This document shows positions 35,357-44,730 of a stretch of DNA of 64,000 nucleotides, piece by piece. The notes beneath the pieces are model-generated. The model was not told where the DNA came from, searched no databases, and saw nothing but the letters and a program-made list of their open reading frames with translations. Source of the stretch: Pseudoneobacillus rhizosphaerae (lineage in GTDB: Bacteria > Bacillota > Bacilli > Bacillales > Cytobacillaceae); contig NZ_CAKJTG010000005.1 of NCBI RefSeq assembly GCF_917563885.1, forward strand, positions 62,001 to 126,000, read 5' to 3'. The translations under genes and the position numbers were made by a program. Positions within the stretch are counted from its first letter, which is position 1. Every line of letters begins with the position of its first letter.

Positions 35357-36102
35357 TGAATGATCACATCCTCTTTATCCTTTTGCAATTCAATTAGTTC
35401 ATTTAATTTTTTAATTGCCTTCCCAATTCCTCCAACCTCATTAATTAAACCATTTTCAACCGCTTCTTTACCAATCACATTTGTCCCAATATCTCTCGTT
35501 AAATTACCCTTTGCAAACATTAATTCCTTAAAGGTTTCTTCAGTTATATTAGAATGACTTGTCACAAAATTAATAACTCGGTCCTGCATTTTATCTAGAT
35601 ATTCAAATGTTTGCGGAACTCCGATAACTAGACCTGTCAACCTAACGGGATGAATAGTCATTGTAGCTGTTTCAGCAATAAAAGAATAATTACAAGATAC
35701 AGCGATTGGTACTCCTATAGAATGACCACCACCTAAGACAATTGAAACGGTAGGTTTTGATAAGGATGCAAGCATTTCTGAAATAGCTAATCCAGCTTCT
35801 ACATCGCCTCCCACTGTATTAAGCACAATAATTAGACCCTCGATTTTAGGATTTTGTTCGATGGCAATTAATTGTGGAATAATATGTTCATACTTAGTTG
35901 TTTTATTTTGTGGTGGCAATGCAAGATGACCCTCTATTTGTCCTATAATAGTCAAACAATGTATTTTTGAATCATTAGAAAGTTGGGGAACATTAGTCTG
36001 ACCAAGTTGTTGTATTTTTTCCATTAAACTTGATGGTTTGTCTTCTTTTCCAGGTTCTTGTGTTTCTTGGGTGGAATCATTTTTATATTGTTCGTGTTCC
36101 AT
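35353..36102 (-). CDS. tepA: ClpP-like translocation-enhancing protein TepA
   Basis: Cytosolic serine-protease-like protein of the ClpP/crotonase fold, linked in B. subtilis to protein export and to degradation of SASPs during outgrowth. The nucleophile Ser lies in [13 protein letters not shown] and a His in [12 protein letters not shown], with [24 protein letters not shown] after. The first 40 residues are charged and variable. The ATG at 36102 has AGGGAG eight nt upstream; a further 15 upstream codons are open but unsupported. 249 residues. Confidence 0.93.
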   Translation of the reverse strand: MEHEQYKNDSTQETQEPGKEDKPSSLMEKIQQLGQTNVPQLSNDSKIHCLTIIGQIEGHLALPPQNKTTKYEHIIPQLIAIEQNPKIEGLIIVLNTVGGDVEAGLAISEMLASLSKPTVSIVLGGGHSIGVPIAVSCNYSFIAETATMTIHPVRLTGLVIGVPQTFEYLDKMQDRVINFVTSHSNITEETFKELMFAKGNLTRDIGTNVIGKEAVENGLINEVGGIGKAIKKLNELIELQKDKEDVIIQ

Positions 36103-36193
36103 TTTTTGATCTCCCTTCCATTGTGCAATATAGTTAGTATTATCCAACTCAGGTGATTAAATGTGGAATAATCCTTCCTTTTGTATTAAAAAA

Positions 36194-36213
36194 TGCACTG
36201 GAGATCCAGTGCA
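36194..36213 (-). terminator. rnjB terminator
   Basis: Perfect 8-bp stem TGCACTGG/CCAGTGCA (extendable by one pair), followed by TTTTTTAAT, just past the rnjB stop. Confidence 0.93.
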
Positions 36214-36215
36214 GA

Positions 36216-37883
36216 TTATACTTCTATTAATATTGGGATAATCATCGGTTTTCGTTTTGTTTTTTCAAACAAGAATTGATTTAGCTTTTCTCTAATTTCT
36301 TGCTTGATTCCTCCCCAATCAATAGATTCCTTTAATAAATACTTATCAACCGTTTCCTTAACAAGGGTATTTGAGTCTTTGATTAACTTCTCTGATTCAC
36401 GAACATAAACAAAACCACGAGTAATCAATTCTGGGTCTCCGACTAATCGCTTCTCGGACTTTTTTATTGTTACAACGATGACTAATACCCCATCCTGTGA
36501 AAAAAGCTTGCGATCACGTAATACAATGTTCCCAACATCACCAACCCCAATACCATCAATTAAGACATTACCTGATGGTACTTTCCCATGATAGAAAATT
36601 TCTTCTTCATTAATTTCTATTACTTCTCCCTTTTCAGGAATAATAATATTATCAGATGGAATGCCCATTGACTTTGCAAGTTTTGCATGAGCTTTTAACA
36701 TTCTATATTCACCGTGGATGGGAATAAAAAACTTAGGTTGCATAAGATTTATCATGAATTTTAATTCTTCTTGGCTGCCATGACTAGAAGCTTGTATTGT
36801 ATGTTTACTTGAAATAACATTTGCCCCAGCACGATAAAGCATATCAATTATTTTATATAGAGCAACCTCACTACCTCTAGGCGGAGATCCAGCAAATAGA
36901 ACTAGGTCTCCTTTTTTAAAATTAATTTGTTTGTGAATTTGTTTCGCCATTTTTTCTAATACTTCAAATAGGTCGCCCTGTCCCCCTGTCACTAGAACGA
37001 TTACCTCTTCATCTTCAAATTGATTGATATCAGAAAAAGGAATGATTACATCTTCTTGAATTTCCAGATAACCAAGATTGACTGCAATATCATAAATCCT
37101 TCGCAAGCTTTTACCAGCGACAACAACTTTCCGATTATACTCATAGGCTATGTCGAAAATATGTTGAATTCGGTATATGTCAGATGAAAAGCAAGCGGCA
37201 ATTACTCGCCCTTTTGCATTATTAAAAGCATCTAAGAGCTCCTTTTTTACAATTGCTTCTGATACTGTGTATCCAGGTCGATCCGCTTCAGTACTATCTG
37301 ATAATAAGCAAAGAACCCCCTTTTCACCAACTTGTGCCATTTTTCCAATTTCAGGTTTATATAATTTAGTGGCCGCTTGATCAAATTTAAAATCTCCAGT
37401 AAAAACAATTGCCCCTTGACTAGTATGTATACTGATTCCTACTGAATCTGGAATGCTATGATTGGTTTGGAAAAATGATACTTCCACAGATCCGAACTGA
37501 AGTTTAGTATTAGAATCTATTTCTTCCATGTAAACATTTTCAAAAAAATCTTGGTCACTAAATTTTGCTTTAGCAAGTGCCAATGTCAATTTAGTTCCAT
37601 ACACTGGTACATCAACCCGACGAAGTAAATAAGAAAGTGCACCTATATGGTCTTCATGTCCATGTGTTAAAAAAATCGCTTTAACTCGATGTTTATTCTC
37701 TGCTAAGTAGGTTATATCTGGGATTACAATATCAATACCAAACATTTCATTTTCCGGAAACATTAATCCAGCATCGATGACAAATATGTCATCATCCACC
37801 TCGGCAACATACATATTTTTGCCAAATTCCCCTACTCCACCAAGAGCGACTAGTTTGATACTTCCGTTTTTTCTAATTACCAA
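36216..37883 (-). CDS. rnjB: ribonuclease J2
   Basis: 555-residue metallo-beta-lactamase/beta-CASP RNase, the length of B. subtilis RNase J2, which forms a complex with RNase J1. The zinc motif THGHEDHIG (His74, His76, Asp78, His79) is intact, as are TGDFKFD and the C-terminal HGSQEELKF and IPIHGEY elements. The placement between dapA and tepA identifies it as J2 rather than J1. Start is TTG at 37883 with AGGAGG nine nt upstream. A sigma-A-like promoter lies at 37932-37961. Confidence 0.95.
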   Translation of the reverse strand: MVIRKNGSIKLVALGGVGEFGKNMYVAEVDDDIFVIDAGLMFPENEMFGIDIVIPDITYLAENKHRVKAIFLTHGHEDHIGALSYLLRRVDVPVYGTKLTLALAKAKFSDQDFFENVYMEEIDSNTKLQFGSVEVSFFQTNHSIPDSVGISIHTSQGAIVFTGDFKFDQAATKLYKPEIGKMAQVGEKGVLCLLSDSTEADRPGYTVSEAIVKKELLDAFNNAKGRVIAACFSSDIYRIQHIFDIAYEYNRKVVVAGKSLRRIYDIAVNLGYLEIQEDVIIPFSDINQFEDEEVIVLVTGGQGDLFEVLEKMAKQIHKQINFKKGDLVLFAGSPPRGSEVALYKIIDMLYRAGANVISSKHTIQASSHGSQEELKFMINLMQPKFFIPIHGEYRMLKAHAKLAKSMGIPSDNIIIPEKGEVIEINEEEIFYHGKVPSGNVLIDGIGVGDVGNIVLRDRKLFSQDGVLVIVVTIKKSEKRLVGDPELITRGFVYVRESEKLIKDSNTLVKETVDKYLLKESIDWGGIKQEIREKLNQFLFEKTKRKPMIIPILIEV

Positions 37884-37931
37884 TTTTTTAGTCCTCCTAT
37901 AAAATTCTCAGACAAGAAATTAATTAACTTT

Positions 37932-37961
37932 AGTATACTTGAAGAATGAAAATGTTTACAA
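37932..37961 (-). promoter_or_regulatory. candidate promoter of rnjB
   Basis: Minus strand: TTGTAA (37956-37961), 18-bp spacer, TATACT (37932-37937), about 50 nt upstream of the start codon. Confidence 0.5.
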
Positions 37962-37982
37962 CTATATGAAAGCTCAAAAAAT

Positions 37983-38026
37983 AAAGGTTGACCGTAAGAT
38001 GATTACCATCTTAAAGGTCAACCTTT
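37983..38026 (-). terminator. dapA terminator
   Basis: 11-bp outer stem AAAGGTTGACC/GGTCAACCTTT with an inner AAGATG/CATCTT stem, followed by ATTTTTTG. Closes the asd-dapG-dapA operon. Confidence 0.92.
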
Positions 38027-38035
38027 CAAGAAAAA

Positions 38036-38908
38036 TTATAAGGTGTTAATTAAATCTGTAAGTGTCTTACGTTCTAGTTCAGTTAAAGAAACTAACGGTA
38101 GACGTACTGAACCAACATCTAAGCCCTTTAATTGTAGAGCTGTTTTAACTGGAGCCGGACTTGGTGCTGCAAAGAGCCCTTGCATAATTGGTAAAAGCTT
38201 TTGATGCATTTTAGCTGCCGTTTGGTTTTCACCAACTAAGAATGCCTGAATCATGTCTTGCATCTCATTTCCAATAATATGAGAAGCAACTGATACAATA
38301 CCTACTCCACCAATTGATAAAACTGGGACAGTAATTCCATCATCCCCACTATACAGTAAAAAGTCTTCAGGTGTATTAGCAATGATATAAGACATTGCGT
38401 TAAGATCGCCACTAGCCTCTTTAACTGCAACGATATTCGGAATACTTGATAAACGAACGACTGTATCTGGTGAAATATTTACAACTGCGCGACCTGGAAT
38501 ATTGTATACCATTACTGGTAAACTCGTACTTTCTGCAACAGCTTTGAAATGTTGATATAACCCTTCTTGATTCGGTTTATTATAGTAAGGAGCAACAAGC
38601 ATGATCGCATCGACACCAAGTTGCTCCGCTTTCTTCGTTAATTCGATTGAAGCATAAGTGTTATTGCTACCTGTACCAGCTATGACAGGAACACGCTTAT
38701 TTACTACTTTGACAACATGTTGAAATAGAGCTAATTTTTCTTCTTTAGATAGGGTTGGTGACTCTCCTGTAGTCCCCGCCACTACAAGTGAATCAGAACC
38801 ATTTTCAATTAAATGATTAATTAATTGAGTTGTTTTTGTAAAATCAATATGTCCCTTTTTGTCAAAAGGTGTTACCATTGCCGTAGATAGTCGACCAAAT
38901 AATACCAT
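38036..38908 (-). CDS. dapA: 4-hydroxy-tetrahydrodipicolinate synthase
   Basis: First committed enzyme of diaminopimelate, lysine and dipicolinate synthesis, condensing pyruvate with aspartate semialdehyde. Key residues are in place: TTGESPTL, the Tyr of VMVYNIPGR and the Schiff-base Lys in IVAVKEASGD. 290 residues from the ATG at 38908, which has AAGGAG eight nt upstream; three further upstream codons are open but lie in the ribosome site. It follows dapG by 16 nt. It feeds both peptidoglycan and the spore dipicolinate made by DpaA/DpaB. Confidence 0.98.
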   Translation of the reverse strand: MVLFGRLSTAMVTPFDKKGHIDFTKTTQLINHLIENGSDSLVVAGTTGESPTLSKEEKLALFQHVVKVVNKRVPVIAGTGSNNTYASIELTKKAEQLGVDAIMLVAPYYNKPNQEGLYQHFKAVAESTSLPVMVYNIPGRAVVNISPDTVVRLSSIPNIVAVKEASGDLNAMSYIIANTPEDFLLYSGDDGITVPVLSIGGVGIVSVASHIIGNEMQDMIQAFLVGENQTAAKMHQKLLPIMQGLFAAPSPAPVKTALQLKGLDVGSVRLPLVSLTELERKTLTDLINTL

Positions 38909-38924
38909 AACTCCCACTCCTTAT

Positions 38925-40169
38925 CTATTTATCGGTCCATTCAAATTCAACCGATTCTTCCTCTAATTGAAATACATCATGTAAAGCGTTCACTGCTAAG
39001 ACTAAATCATCTTGTTTAACAAGAACCCAAATAGTAGTATGACTATCAGCTGATTGTAAAATGCGGATTCCTTTTTCAGATAAGGCCGTTACAATTTTAG
39101 AAGTTACACCTGGGACACCTGCCATTCCCGCTCCCACTACAGAAACCTTTGCACAATGTTTTTCAATAACTGGTTCATGGCCGATTTGTTTCAATAGTTG
39201 AATCGCTTTATTCGACATTTCATCTGTCACTGTATAAACAACACCATTAGGTGATATGTTAATAAAATCTACGCTAATTTTATTTTGTGCCATCGCCTTA
39301 AAAACTTCTGACTGTAAGTCATATTGATTTTTCTTAGCATAAACCTTTATTTGAGTTACATTTGAAACATGTGCAATTCCTGTAACTGGGCGTTCTTTAA
39401 TATCTGTTCCATGAGTATTTTTATTAATAGTTGTTACAAGAGTTCCAAGTCCATCTGAATAGGTTGAGCGAATTCGGATAGGGATTTTTGCTTGCATCGC
39501 TATTTCTACAGCACGTGGATGTATGACCTTAGCACCTTGATAAGCCATATTACATACTTCCGTATAGGTGATCACAGATAAGGGTCTTGCATTTTCGGCT
39601 ATCCTAGGATCAGCTGTCATAATACCATCTACATCTGTAAAAATATCAATCCATTCTGCATTTAATGCAGCTCCCAATGCAGCTGCAGATGTATCACTTC
39701 CGCCACGGCCTATCGTGGTTATATCACCATTTCTTGCGGCACCTTGAAATCCTGCTACAACGACTACGTCGTGTTTATCTAACTCTTTAATTAACCGATC
39801 ACACTTCATATCAATTATTTTAGCATTAGAAAAGTCATCATTTGTTCTAAAGCCGGCTTGGGCACCCGTTAATGAGACAGCCTTAATTCCATTTTGCAAA
39901 AGTAGATTTGTAAAAACAATACTCGAAATCACTTCTCCACAAGATAAAAGCAAGTCCTGCTCTCTTTTACTAATAAGGTTTATATTTCCACCAATTAATG
40001 ATAGCAGTGTATCAGTGGCATAGGGGTCACCTTTACGCCCCATCGCTGAAACAACTACAACGACTTTGTAATTTTCAGCTAATGCTTTTTTTATTTGGTG
40101 CTGTGCATGATCACGACTTTTCTCATCTCGAACAGAAGTACCACCAAATTTTTGAACGATTATTTTCAT
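38925..40169 (-). CDS. dapG: aspartate kinase I (diaminopimelate-sensitive type)
   Basis: Phosphorylates aspartate. N-terminal kinase motif KFGGTSV (residues 7-13), ELDKHDVVVVAGFQG and TTIGRGGSDTSAAALGAALNA. The C-terminal 140 residues hold two ACT domains that bind the feedback effector. 414 residues. The linkage asd-dapG-dapA behind dpaA/dpaB identifies it as DapG, whose B. subtilis form is inhibited by meso-diaminopimelate. ATG with GAGGTG upstream. Confidence 0.96.
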   Translation of the reverse strand: MKIIVQKFGGTSVRDEKSRDHAQHQIKKALAENYKVVVVVSAMGRKGDPYATDTLLSLIGGNINLISKREQDLLLSCGEVISSIVFTNLLLQNGIKAVSLTGAQAGFRTNDDFSNAKIIDMKCDRLIKELDKHDVVVVAGFQGAARNGDITTIGRGGSDTSAAALGAALNAEWIDIFTDVDGIMTADPRIAENARPLSVITYTEVCNMAYQGAKVIHPRAVEIAMQAKIPIRIRSTYSDGLGTLVTTINKNTHGTDIKERPVTGIAHVSNVTQIKVYAKKNQYDLQSEVFKAMAQNKISVDFINISPNGVVYTVTDEMSNKAIQLLKQIGHEPVIEKHCAKVSVVGAGMAGVPGVTSKIVTALSEKGIRILQSADSHTTIWVLVKQDDLVLAVNALHDVFQLEEESVEFEWTDK

Positions 40170-40213
40170 TCATCACACCTCTATACCTTTTTTAAATGGT
40201 CAGAGAATCTTTA

Positions 40214-41266
40214 CTAATTTTTGACTAAACCAAGTTTAACTAAGCTTTCTGCAATTTGGACAGAATTCCAAGCAGCTCCTTTTAATAGATTGTCGGAAAC
40301 AACCCACATATGGAACCCATGGTCTTCATCAATATCTTTTCTGATTCTTCCAACAAATACATCATTTTTACCGACACTGTAAGCAGGCATTGGATATAGT
40401 TGATTTTCAGGGTCATCTTGTAAAACAATACCTGGTGAAGCTTTTAATAGTTCTTTGATTTCACTTGAAGAAACCCCAGAAGAATTGATTTCAAAATAAA
40501 CGGATTCTGAATGTCCAGTCTCAACAGGCAAACGAACGCAAGTAGCTGCCACTTGTAATTCTGGCATGTGCATTATTTTCTTTGTTTCATTAATCATTTT
40601 CATTTCTTCATAGGTAAATCCGTTTTCTGTAAATTTATCAATTTGTGGAATCGCATTAAAAGCAATTTGATAATGCTTTGGTTCTGACTTGACTGGTAGT
40701 ACGCTAGGCTCATAACTATCCCCATTTAAGATTGCTTGAGCTTGCTCCTTCAATTCCTGGATAGCAGCTGCACCCGCACCAGAAACTGCCTGATACGTGG
40801 AAACAATTACTTTTTTCAATCCATATTTCTGACGAACTGGTTCTAGGGCAACGACCATTTGAATGGTAGAACAGTTTGGATTCGCAATAATCCCATTATG
40901 ATTTTTCAAATCATATTCATTTACTTCTGGTACTACAAGTGGAATATTTTCATCCATACGAAAAGCACTCGTATTATCAATTACGATTGCTCCTCTTTTT
41001 ACCGCTTCAGGTGCTAATTCCTTTGATACACTTCCACCAGCACTAAAAAGAGCAATATCTACCCCTTCAAAGCTTTCTGGTTTTGCTTCTTGAACGATAT
41101 ACTCGTTATCCTTAAACTGTACCTTTGAACCAGCAGACCTAGCTGATGATAGAAATGTAATCTTAGAAATCGCGAGATCACGGCTTTCGAGTGTTCGAAT
41201 CATTTGTTGACCAACGGCTCCAGTAGCTCCCACTACAGCAATGTGTAATCCTTTTGTCTGTCCCAT
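40214..41266 (-). CDS. asd: aspartate-semialdehyde dehydrogenase
   Basis: Reduces aspartyl phosphate to the semialdehyde. NADP-binding [12 protein letters not shown] near the start, active-site Cys in [10 protein letters not shown] and [16 protein letters not shown] with the catalytic His. 350 residues from the ATG at 41266, supported by GGGGAT five nt upstream; 13 upstream codons are open but have no ribosome site. It begins the asd-dapG-dapA part of the dipicolinate/lysine operon. Confidence 0.97.
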   Translation of the reverse strand: MGQTKGLHIAVVGATGAVGQQMIRTLESRDLAISKITFLSSARSAGSKVQFKDNEYIVQEAKPESFEGVDIALFSAGGSVSKELAPEAVKRGAIVIDNTSAFRMDENIPLVVPEVNEYDLKNHNGIIANPNCSTIQMVVALEPVRQKYGLKKVIVSTYQAVSGAGAAAIQELKEQAQAILNGDSYEPSVLPVKSEPKHYQIAFNAIPQIDKFTENGFTYEEMKMINETKKIMHMPELQVAATCVRLPVETGHSESVYFEINSSGVSSSEIKELLKASPGIVLQDDPENQLYPMPAYSVGKNDVFVGRIRKDIDEDHGFHMWVVSDNLLKGAAWNSVQIAESLVKLGLVKN

Positions 41267-41324
41267 TAGTAATCCCCTTCCATTCCTTATACGAAATGAA
41301 TACATTGTTTCTTAATAGATTGGA

Positions 41325-41352
41325 AATAGGAGGCACAGGTACGCCTCCTATT
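41325..41352 (-). other. intercistronic stem-loop between dpaB and asd
   Basis: 10-bp perfect stem AATAGGAGGC/GCCTCCTATT with an 8-nt loop. It has no U-tract, so it may be an RNA processing or stability element dividing the sporulation-specific part from the housekeeping part. A second imperfect stem (41378-41389 with 41399-41410) overlaps the dpaB stop. Confidence 0.5.
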
Positions 41353-41409
41353 CATAATATGATTTATTTTATCATACAACCCTATTAAAGAATAATGTTT
41401 TATTAGGGT

Positions 41410-42009
41410 TTAATCTCCATCACGATATCTTTCTACAAGAACAGGCTGAAGCTGTCTACCTTCCATCGCTTCAATCACTGTATCTATCAGCATAGACATT
41501 CTAGCTACCATTGAATTTTGTTTTTTTACTGGGTCATCTTGACCAAAAGGAATGAAATATATATTTTTCGTTGCCATTAATCTCATTAAGTTAACTCCGT
41601 TTAAACCAAGGGCGTCATTTGTAGAGATACCTAATACAACTGGCTTTTGATTTCGAAGTGTAGCCTTAGCAGCCATTAAGACTGGTGAATCATTCATTGC
41701 GTTTGCAAATTTACTCATTGATACACCAGTTAGTGGCGCAATAACCATACAATCTAAAGGGAGTTTCGGCCCTAGTGGTTCAGCTTTTACGATTGAATCA
41801 ATTGCTTTATTTCCAGTAAGGTCTTCAATTCGTTTGATCCAATCCTCACCTTTACCAAAGCGTGTATCTGTATTTTGAACGGTGAACGTGACTACTGGAA
41901 TCACTTCTGCACCTGCATTCACTAACTTTTCTATTTCTGGATATACCGCATCATACGTACAATGCGAACCAGTTAACCCAAAACCGATTCGCTTTCCTTG
42001 TAAGTTCAT
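41410..42009 (-). CDS. dpaB: dipicolinate synthase subunit B (SpoVFB)
   Basis: Flavoprotein-like subunit of dipicolinate synthase, made in the mother cell; dipicolinate is then moved to the spore core. 199 residues with the flavoprotein motifs GFGLTGSHCTYDAVYPE at the start and VIAPLTGVSMSKFANAMNDSPVLMAAKATLRNQKPVVLGIS in the middle. ATG lies 1 nt after the dpaA stop with AAGGGGAAG upstream, so the two are coupled. Confidence 0.97.
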   Translation of the reverse strand: MNLQGKRIGFGLTGSHCTYDAVYPEIEKLVNAGAEVIPVVTFTVQNTDTRFGKGEDWIKRIEDLTGNKAIDSIVKAEPLGPKLPLDCMVIAPLTGVSMSKFANAMNDSPVLMAAKATLRNQKPVVLGISTNDALGLNGVNLMRLMATKNIYFIPFGQDDPVKKQNSMVARMSMLIDTVIEAMEGRQLQPVLVERYRDGD

Positions 42010-42010
42010 G

Positions 42011-42907
42011 TTACTTCCCCTTTCTGCTCAATAAATCATCCTCTAGAAGTTGAGAAAGAACGTTTGCCAAAATTTGACCAGCTGTTTTCGGTGCAACAAT
42101 ACCTGGTAAACCTGGAGCTAATAGTGCTTTTATTCCTCGTTTTTCGGCATATCTAAAATCAGTTCCTCCAGGTTTTGATGCTAGATCAATAATTAAGGTA
42201 TGTGCTGGCATCTTTGAAATGACAGTTGCATTAACAATCACAGTTGGTATTGTGTTAATTAAAATATCTACATCCTTAACTTCTGCCTCTAAGTTATTTA
42301 AATGAAAAGGCACTAATGCCATTTCGCTAATTCTGGCTAAATGCTCACTTTTGCGTGCACCAACCTTTACTTTTGCTCCTAAAGCTTGGAAGGTTCTCGC
42401 TACGCTCATACCAACCCGACCTAAACCTAATACAGTTACCCTTGAGCCGTGAATAGTAAAATCTGTATGCTGTATAGCCATCATAATTGTTCCTTCCACA
42501 GTTGGAATGGAATTATAAATAGCGACATCATCCCGCTCAAATAACTGTACTAACCGGCGATTTGCCTTTTTGGTAATTCCAGTTAAATAGGCATTACTAA
42601 TACCAGAATAAATTGTGCAGTGAGCTGGTGTTTTCATAAGCATTTCTTCAATTAAAACGACCTTTTCGTTTGAGAAGATAGTCTCCACATGTCCTTCTAA
42701 ATTTGTTCCAGGTACAGGAAGAATAATGGAGTCTACATGACTAAAATCGACTTCATCCACTTTCTCTTTTACTGCTCCTGTAAAGGCATGATCTAGCTGC
42801 TCAAAACCAACCAATGATAATTTTGCATCTAGTTCAGTTAATTTACGAATGATTTCTAGCTGCCTAGCATCTCCACCAATCACAGCTATTTGCATCCCTG
42901 TTAGCAT
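42011..42907 (-). CDS. dpaA: dipicolinate synthase subunit A (SpoVFA)
   Basis: Dehydrogenase-like subunit, 298 residues. Two Rossmann-like regions are seen: AVIGGDARQLEIIRKL near the start and VTVLGLGRVGMSVARTFQALGAKV near residue 155 (NAD(P) motif GLGRVG), with LAPGLPGIVAPKTAGQILANV near the end. Together with DpaB it oxidises dihydrodipicolinate. A sequence matching a sigma-K promoter lies about 90 nt upstream. ATG with AAGGTG upstream. Confidence 0.97.
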   Translation of the reverse strand: MLTGMQIAVIGGDARQLEIIRKLTELDAKLSLVGFEQLDHAFTGAVKEKVDEVDFSHVDSIILPVPGTNLEGHVETIFSNEKVVLIEEMLMKTPAHCTIYSGISNAYLTGITKKANRRLVQLFERDDVAIYNSIPTVEGTIMMAIQHTDFTIHGSRVTVLGLGRVGMSVARTFQALGAKVKVGARKSEHLARISEMALVPFHLNNLEAEVKDVDILINTIPTVIVNATVISKMPAHTLIIDLASKPGGTDFRYAEKRGIKALLAPGLPGIVAPKTAGQILANVLSQLLEDDLLSRKGK

Positions 42908-42993
42908 ATTTAAATATTCACCTTCTTTTTAAAAAAATCAAACAGGAAAGGACTTTCAATTTTTGTTTTGATTTTTTATTTGACCTACTTCAA

Positions 42994-43021
42994 CATACTA
43001 TGTATTGTTTTGAGAATCGGT
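42994..43021 (-). promoter_or_regulatory. candidate sigma-K promoter of dpaA-dpaB
   Basis: Minus strand: AC (43020-43021), 17-bp spacer, CATAGTATG (42994-43002). This matches the sigma-K pattern AC-N17-CATANNNTA except for the last base. B. subtilis spoVF is sigma-K dependent. Confidence 0.6.
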
Positions 43022-43038
43022 GAGTCTTCCAAAATAAA

Positions 43039-43075
43039 AAAGCCCAAGCAATTTAAATAAAATTGCCTAGACTTT
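43039..43075 (-). terminator. ymxH terminator
   Basis: 16-bp stem with three G-U pairs (43039-43054 with 43060-43075), followed by TTTTTATTTT on the minus transcript, directly after ymxH and before the dpaA promoter. Confidence 0.85.
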
Positions 43076-43079
43076 ATTT

Positions 43080-43328
43080 TTACATCTCAGATTCATCATC
43101 AATATCAATAATAATCATATCGGTTCCTATTTTTTTTATATGCTTCCAAGGAACTCTCACTTCCCCACCTTGTCGCTTTAAACCAAACCATTTTAAAGAA
43201 GGAATTAGAAGTGCTTGGATTTGGCCCGATTTTTCGTTAATTTCTAAATCAGTTTGACCAAGAACCCCCAATCGTTCTGCTTTCTTTGCATCTACAATCT
43301 CTTTTCCACTTAACTCACTTAAACGCAA
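43080..43328 (-). CDS. ymxH: YmxH/YlmC PRC-barrel protein
   Basis: 82-residue PRC-barrel domain protein, family YlmC/YmxH. Features are RLSELSGKEIVDAKKAERLGVLGQTDLEIN, then LLIPSLKW and VPWKHIKKIGTDMIIID. Unknown function, linked to sporulation by operon context. Start TTG at 43328 with GGAGGGG upstream. It follows mlpA, separated by a terminator. Confidence 0.9.
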   Translation of the reverse strand: MRLSELSGKEIVDAKKAERLGVLGQTDLEINEKSGQIQALLIPSLKWFGLKRQGGEVRVPWKHIKKIGTDMIIIDIDDESEM

Positions 43329-43402
43329 AGGTTTCCCCTCCTTTTACTATCTAATATAGTGTATAGGAAGTCCATCCAATTTAGACTATGTCAAAAAATA
43401 AA

Positions 43403-43426
43403 AAACCCTCACATAAAGGAGGGTTT
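43403..43426 (-). terminator. mlpA terminator
   Basis: 8-bp stem AAACCCTC/GAGGGTTT followed by TTTATTTTTT, 5 nt past the mlpA stop. Confidence 0.88.
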
Positions 43427-43430
43427 AATT

Positions 43431-44675
43431 TTATGAAGTTTTAAGTCGACTTGGTAATTCACCATCGGGACTTACTAAAGCAACTGAGTATTGATCAGTG
43501 AAAATAGTATTCGCTAAACGATCAACACCATCTCTAGTTACTTGATCAATTTGATTTACGATTTCATCTAAAGAACGATGGCGTTTTATCATTAATTCAT
43601 TTTTACCATTACGACTCATTCTACTATTAGTACTTTCTAAACTTAGCATTAAGCTTCCCTTTAGTTGCTCTTTACAATTTATGAGCTCTTTTTCAGTAAT
43701 TCCTTCTTTTTTCAATTTCTCAAGAGTTTCTTGAATCGTATCAAACAAAAGATCTAATTGCTTTGCACCTGTACCGCCATAAATAGTTAAAATACCGCTA
43801 TCCTGATACGCAGAGTGATAGGAGAAAACCGAATAAGCTAACCCCCGTTGTTCTCTAACCTCCTGAAACAATCTACTACTCATACTACCGCCTAGTACGT
43901 TATTTAAGACAATTAAACTATATATATCTTCGTGACCGACCTTTAGGCCTTCATATCCTAGACAAAGATGAGCTTGTTCTGTTTCTTTTTTACGTGTGAT
44001 TTGGTTAGTTTGGAAAACGGGAATATTCTCAGTTTTCAGTGTGGTTCCAGCTTCATAAGAGCCAAAATATTTTTCAACTTCCTTAATAAATGCCTCAGAA
44101 ACATTACCTGCAATTGAAATGACGACATTCTCAGGAGTGTATAAATCATGCATATACTGCTTTAACGTTTCCCCTGTAAAAGTGGCAAGCGTGTCTTCCG
44201 TACCAAGAATAGGATAACCAAGTGGATGGGTTCCATATATTGCTCTGCCTAATAAATCATGAACAATATCATCAGGTGTATCTTCATACATTTTGATTTC
44301 TTCATAAACCACATTCTTTTCTTTCTTTAACTCTTCTTCATCAAAGGTGGAATGAAAAAACATATCTGATAATACTTCGAGAGCAAAATCAGCATGAGTA
44401 TCTAAAACCTTTGCATAATAACAAGTATATTCTTTTGATGTAAATGCATTTACTTGACCACCGATACTATCGAAGGATTCAGCTATCTCTCTTGCTGTCC
44501 TAGTTTTTGTCCCTTTAAAAAACATATGTTCTAAAAAGTGAGAAATTCCGTTACTTTCCGGCAACTCGTTACGTGACCCAGTTCCAATCCAAACACCGAT
44601 TGCAACTGATCTTACTGTCGGAATATGTTCAAGAACGATTCTTACACCATTTTGACAAGTATATTTTTTGATCAA
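43431..44675 (-). CDS. mlpA: M16-family zinc peptidase MlpA (YmxG)
   Basis: 414-residue zinc peptidase of the mitochondrial processing peptidase type. HFLEH at residues 46-50 gives two zinc ligands and the general base; the distal Glu is in KKEKNVVYEEIKMYEDTPDD. The C-terminal half carries RGLAYSVFSYHSAYQDSG, the substrate-binding R/Y element. TTG start at 44675 with GGAGG seven nt upstream. In B. subtilis MlpA affects extracellular protease expression; its own substrate is not known. A single-subunit M16B, unlike the YmfF/YmfH pair in this window. Confidence 0.95.
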   Translation of the reverse strand: MIKKYTCQNGVRIVLEHIPTVRSVAIGVWIGTGSRNELPESNGISHFLEHMFFKGTKTRTAREIAESFDSIGGQVNAFTSKEYTCYYAKVLDTHADFALEVLSDMFFHSTFDEEELKKEKNVVYEEIKMYEDTPDDIVHDLLGRAIYGTHPLGYPILGTEDTLATFTGETLKQYMHDLYTPENVVISIAGNVSEAFIKEVEKYFGSYEAGTTLKTENIPVFQTNQITRKKETEQAHLCLGYEGLKVGHEDIYSLIVLNNVLGGSMSSRLFQEVREQRGLAYSVFSYHSAYQDSGILTIYGGTGAKQLDLLFDTIQETLEKLKKEGITEKELINCKEQLKGSLMLSLESTNSRMSRNGKNELMIKRHRSLDEIVNQIDQVTRDGVDRLANTIFTDQYSVALVSPDGELPSRLKTS

Positions 44676-44730
44676 TTAGATTCCTCCTAGTCATGGACAA
44701 CATTACATGATGTCCAACTTAACGGTTACT

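Noticed and set aside
38909-41409. Lysine riboswitch upstream of dapG or asd
   Set aside because: Gaps upstream of dapG and asd are too short and lack L-box motifs; DapG-type aspartokinase is normally not under the L-box.
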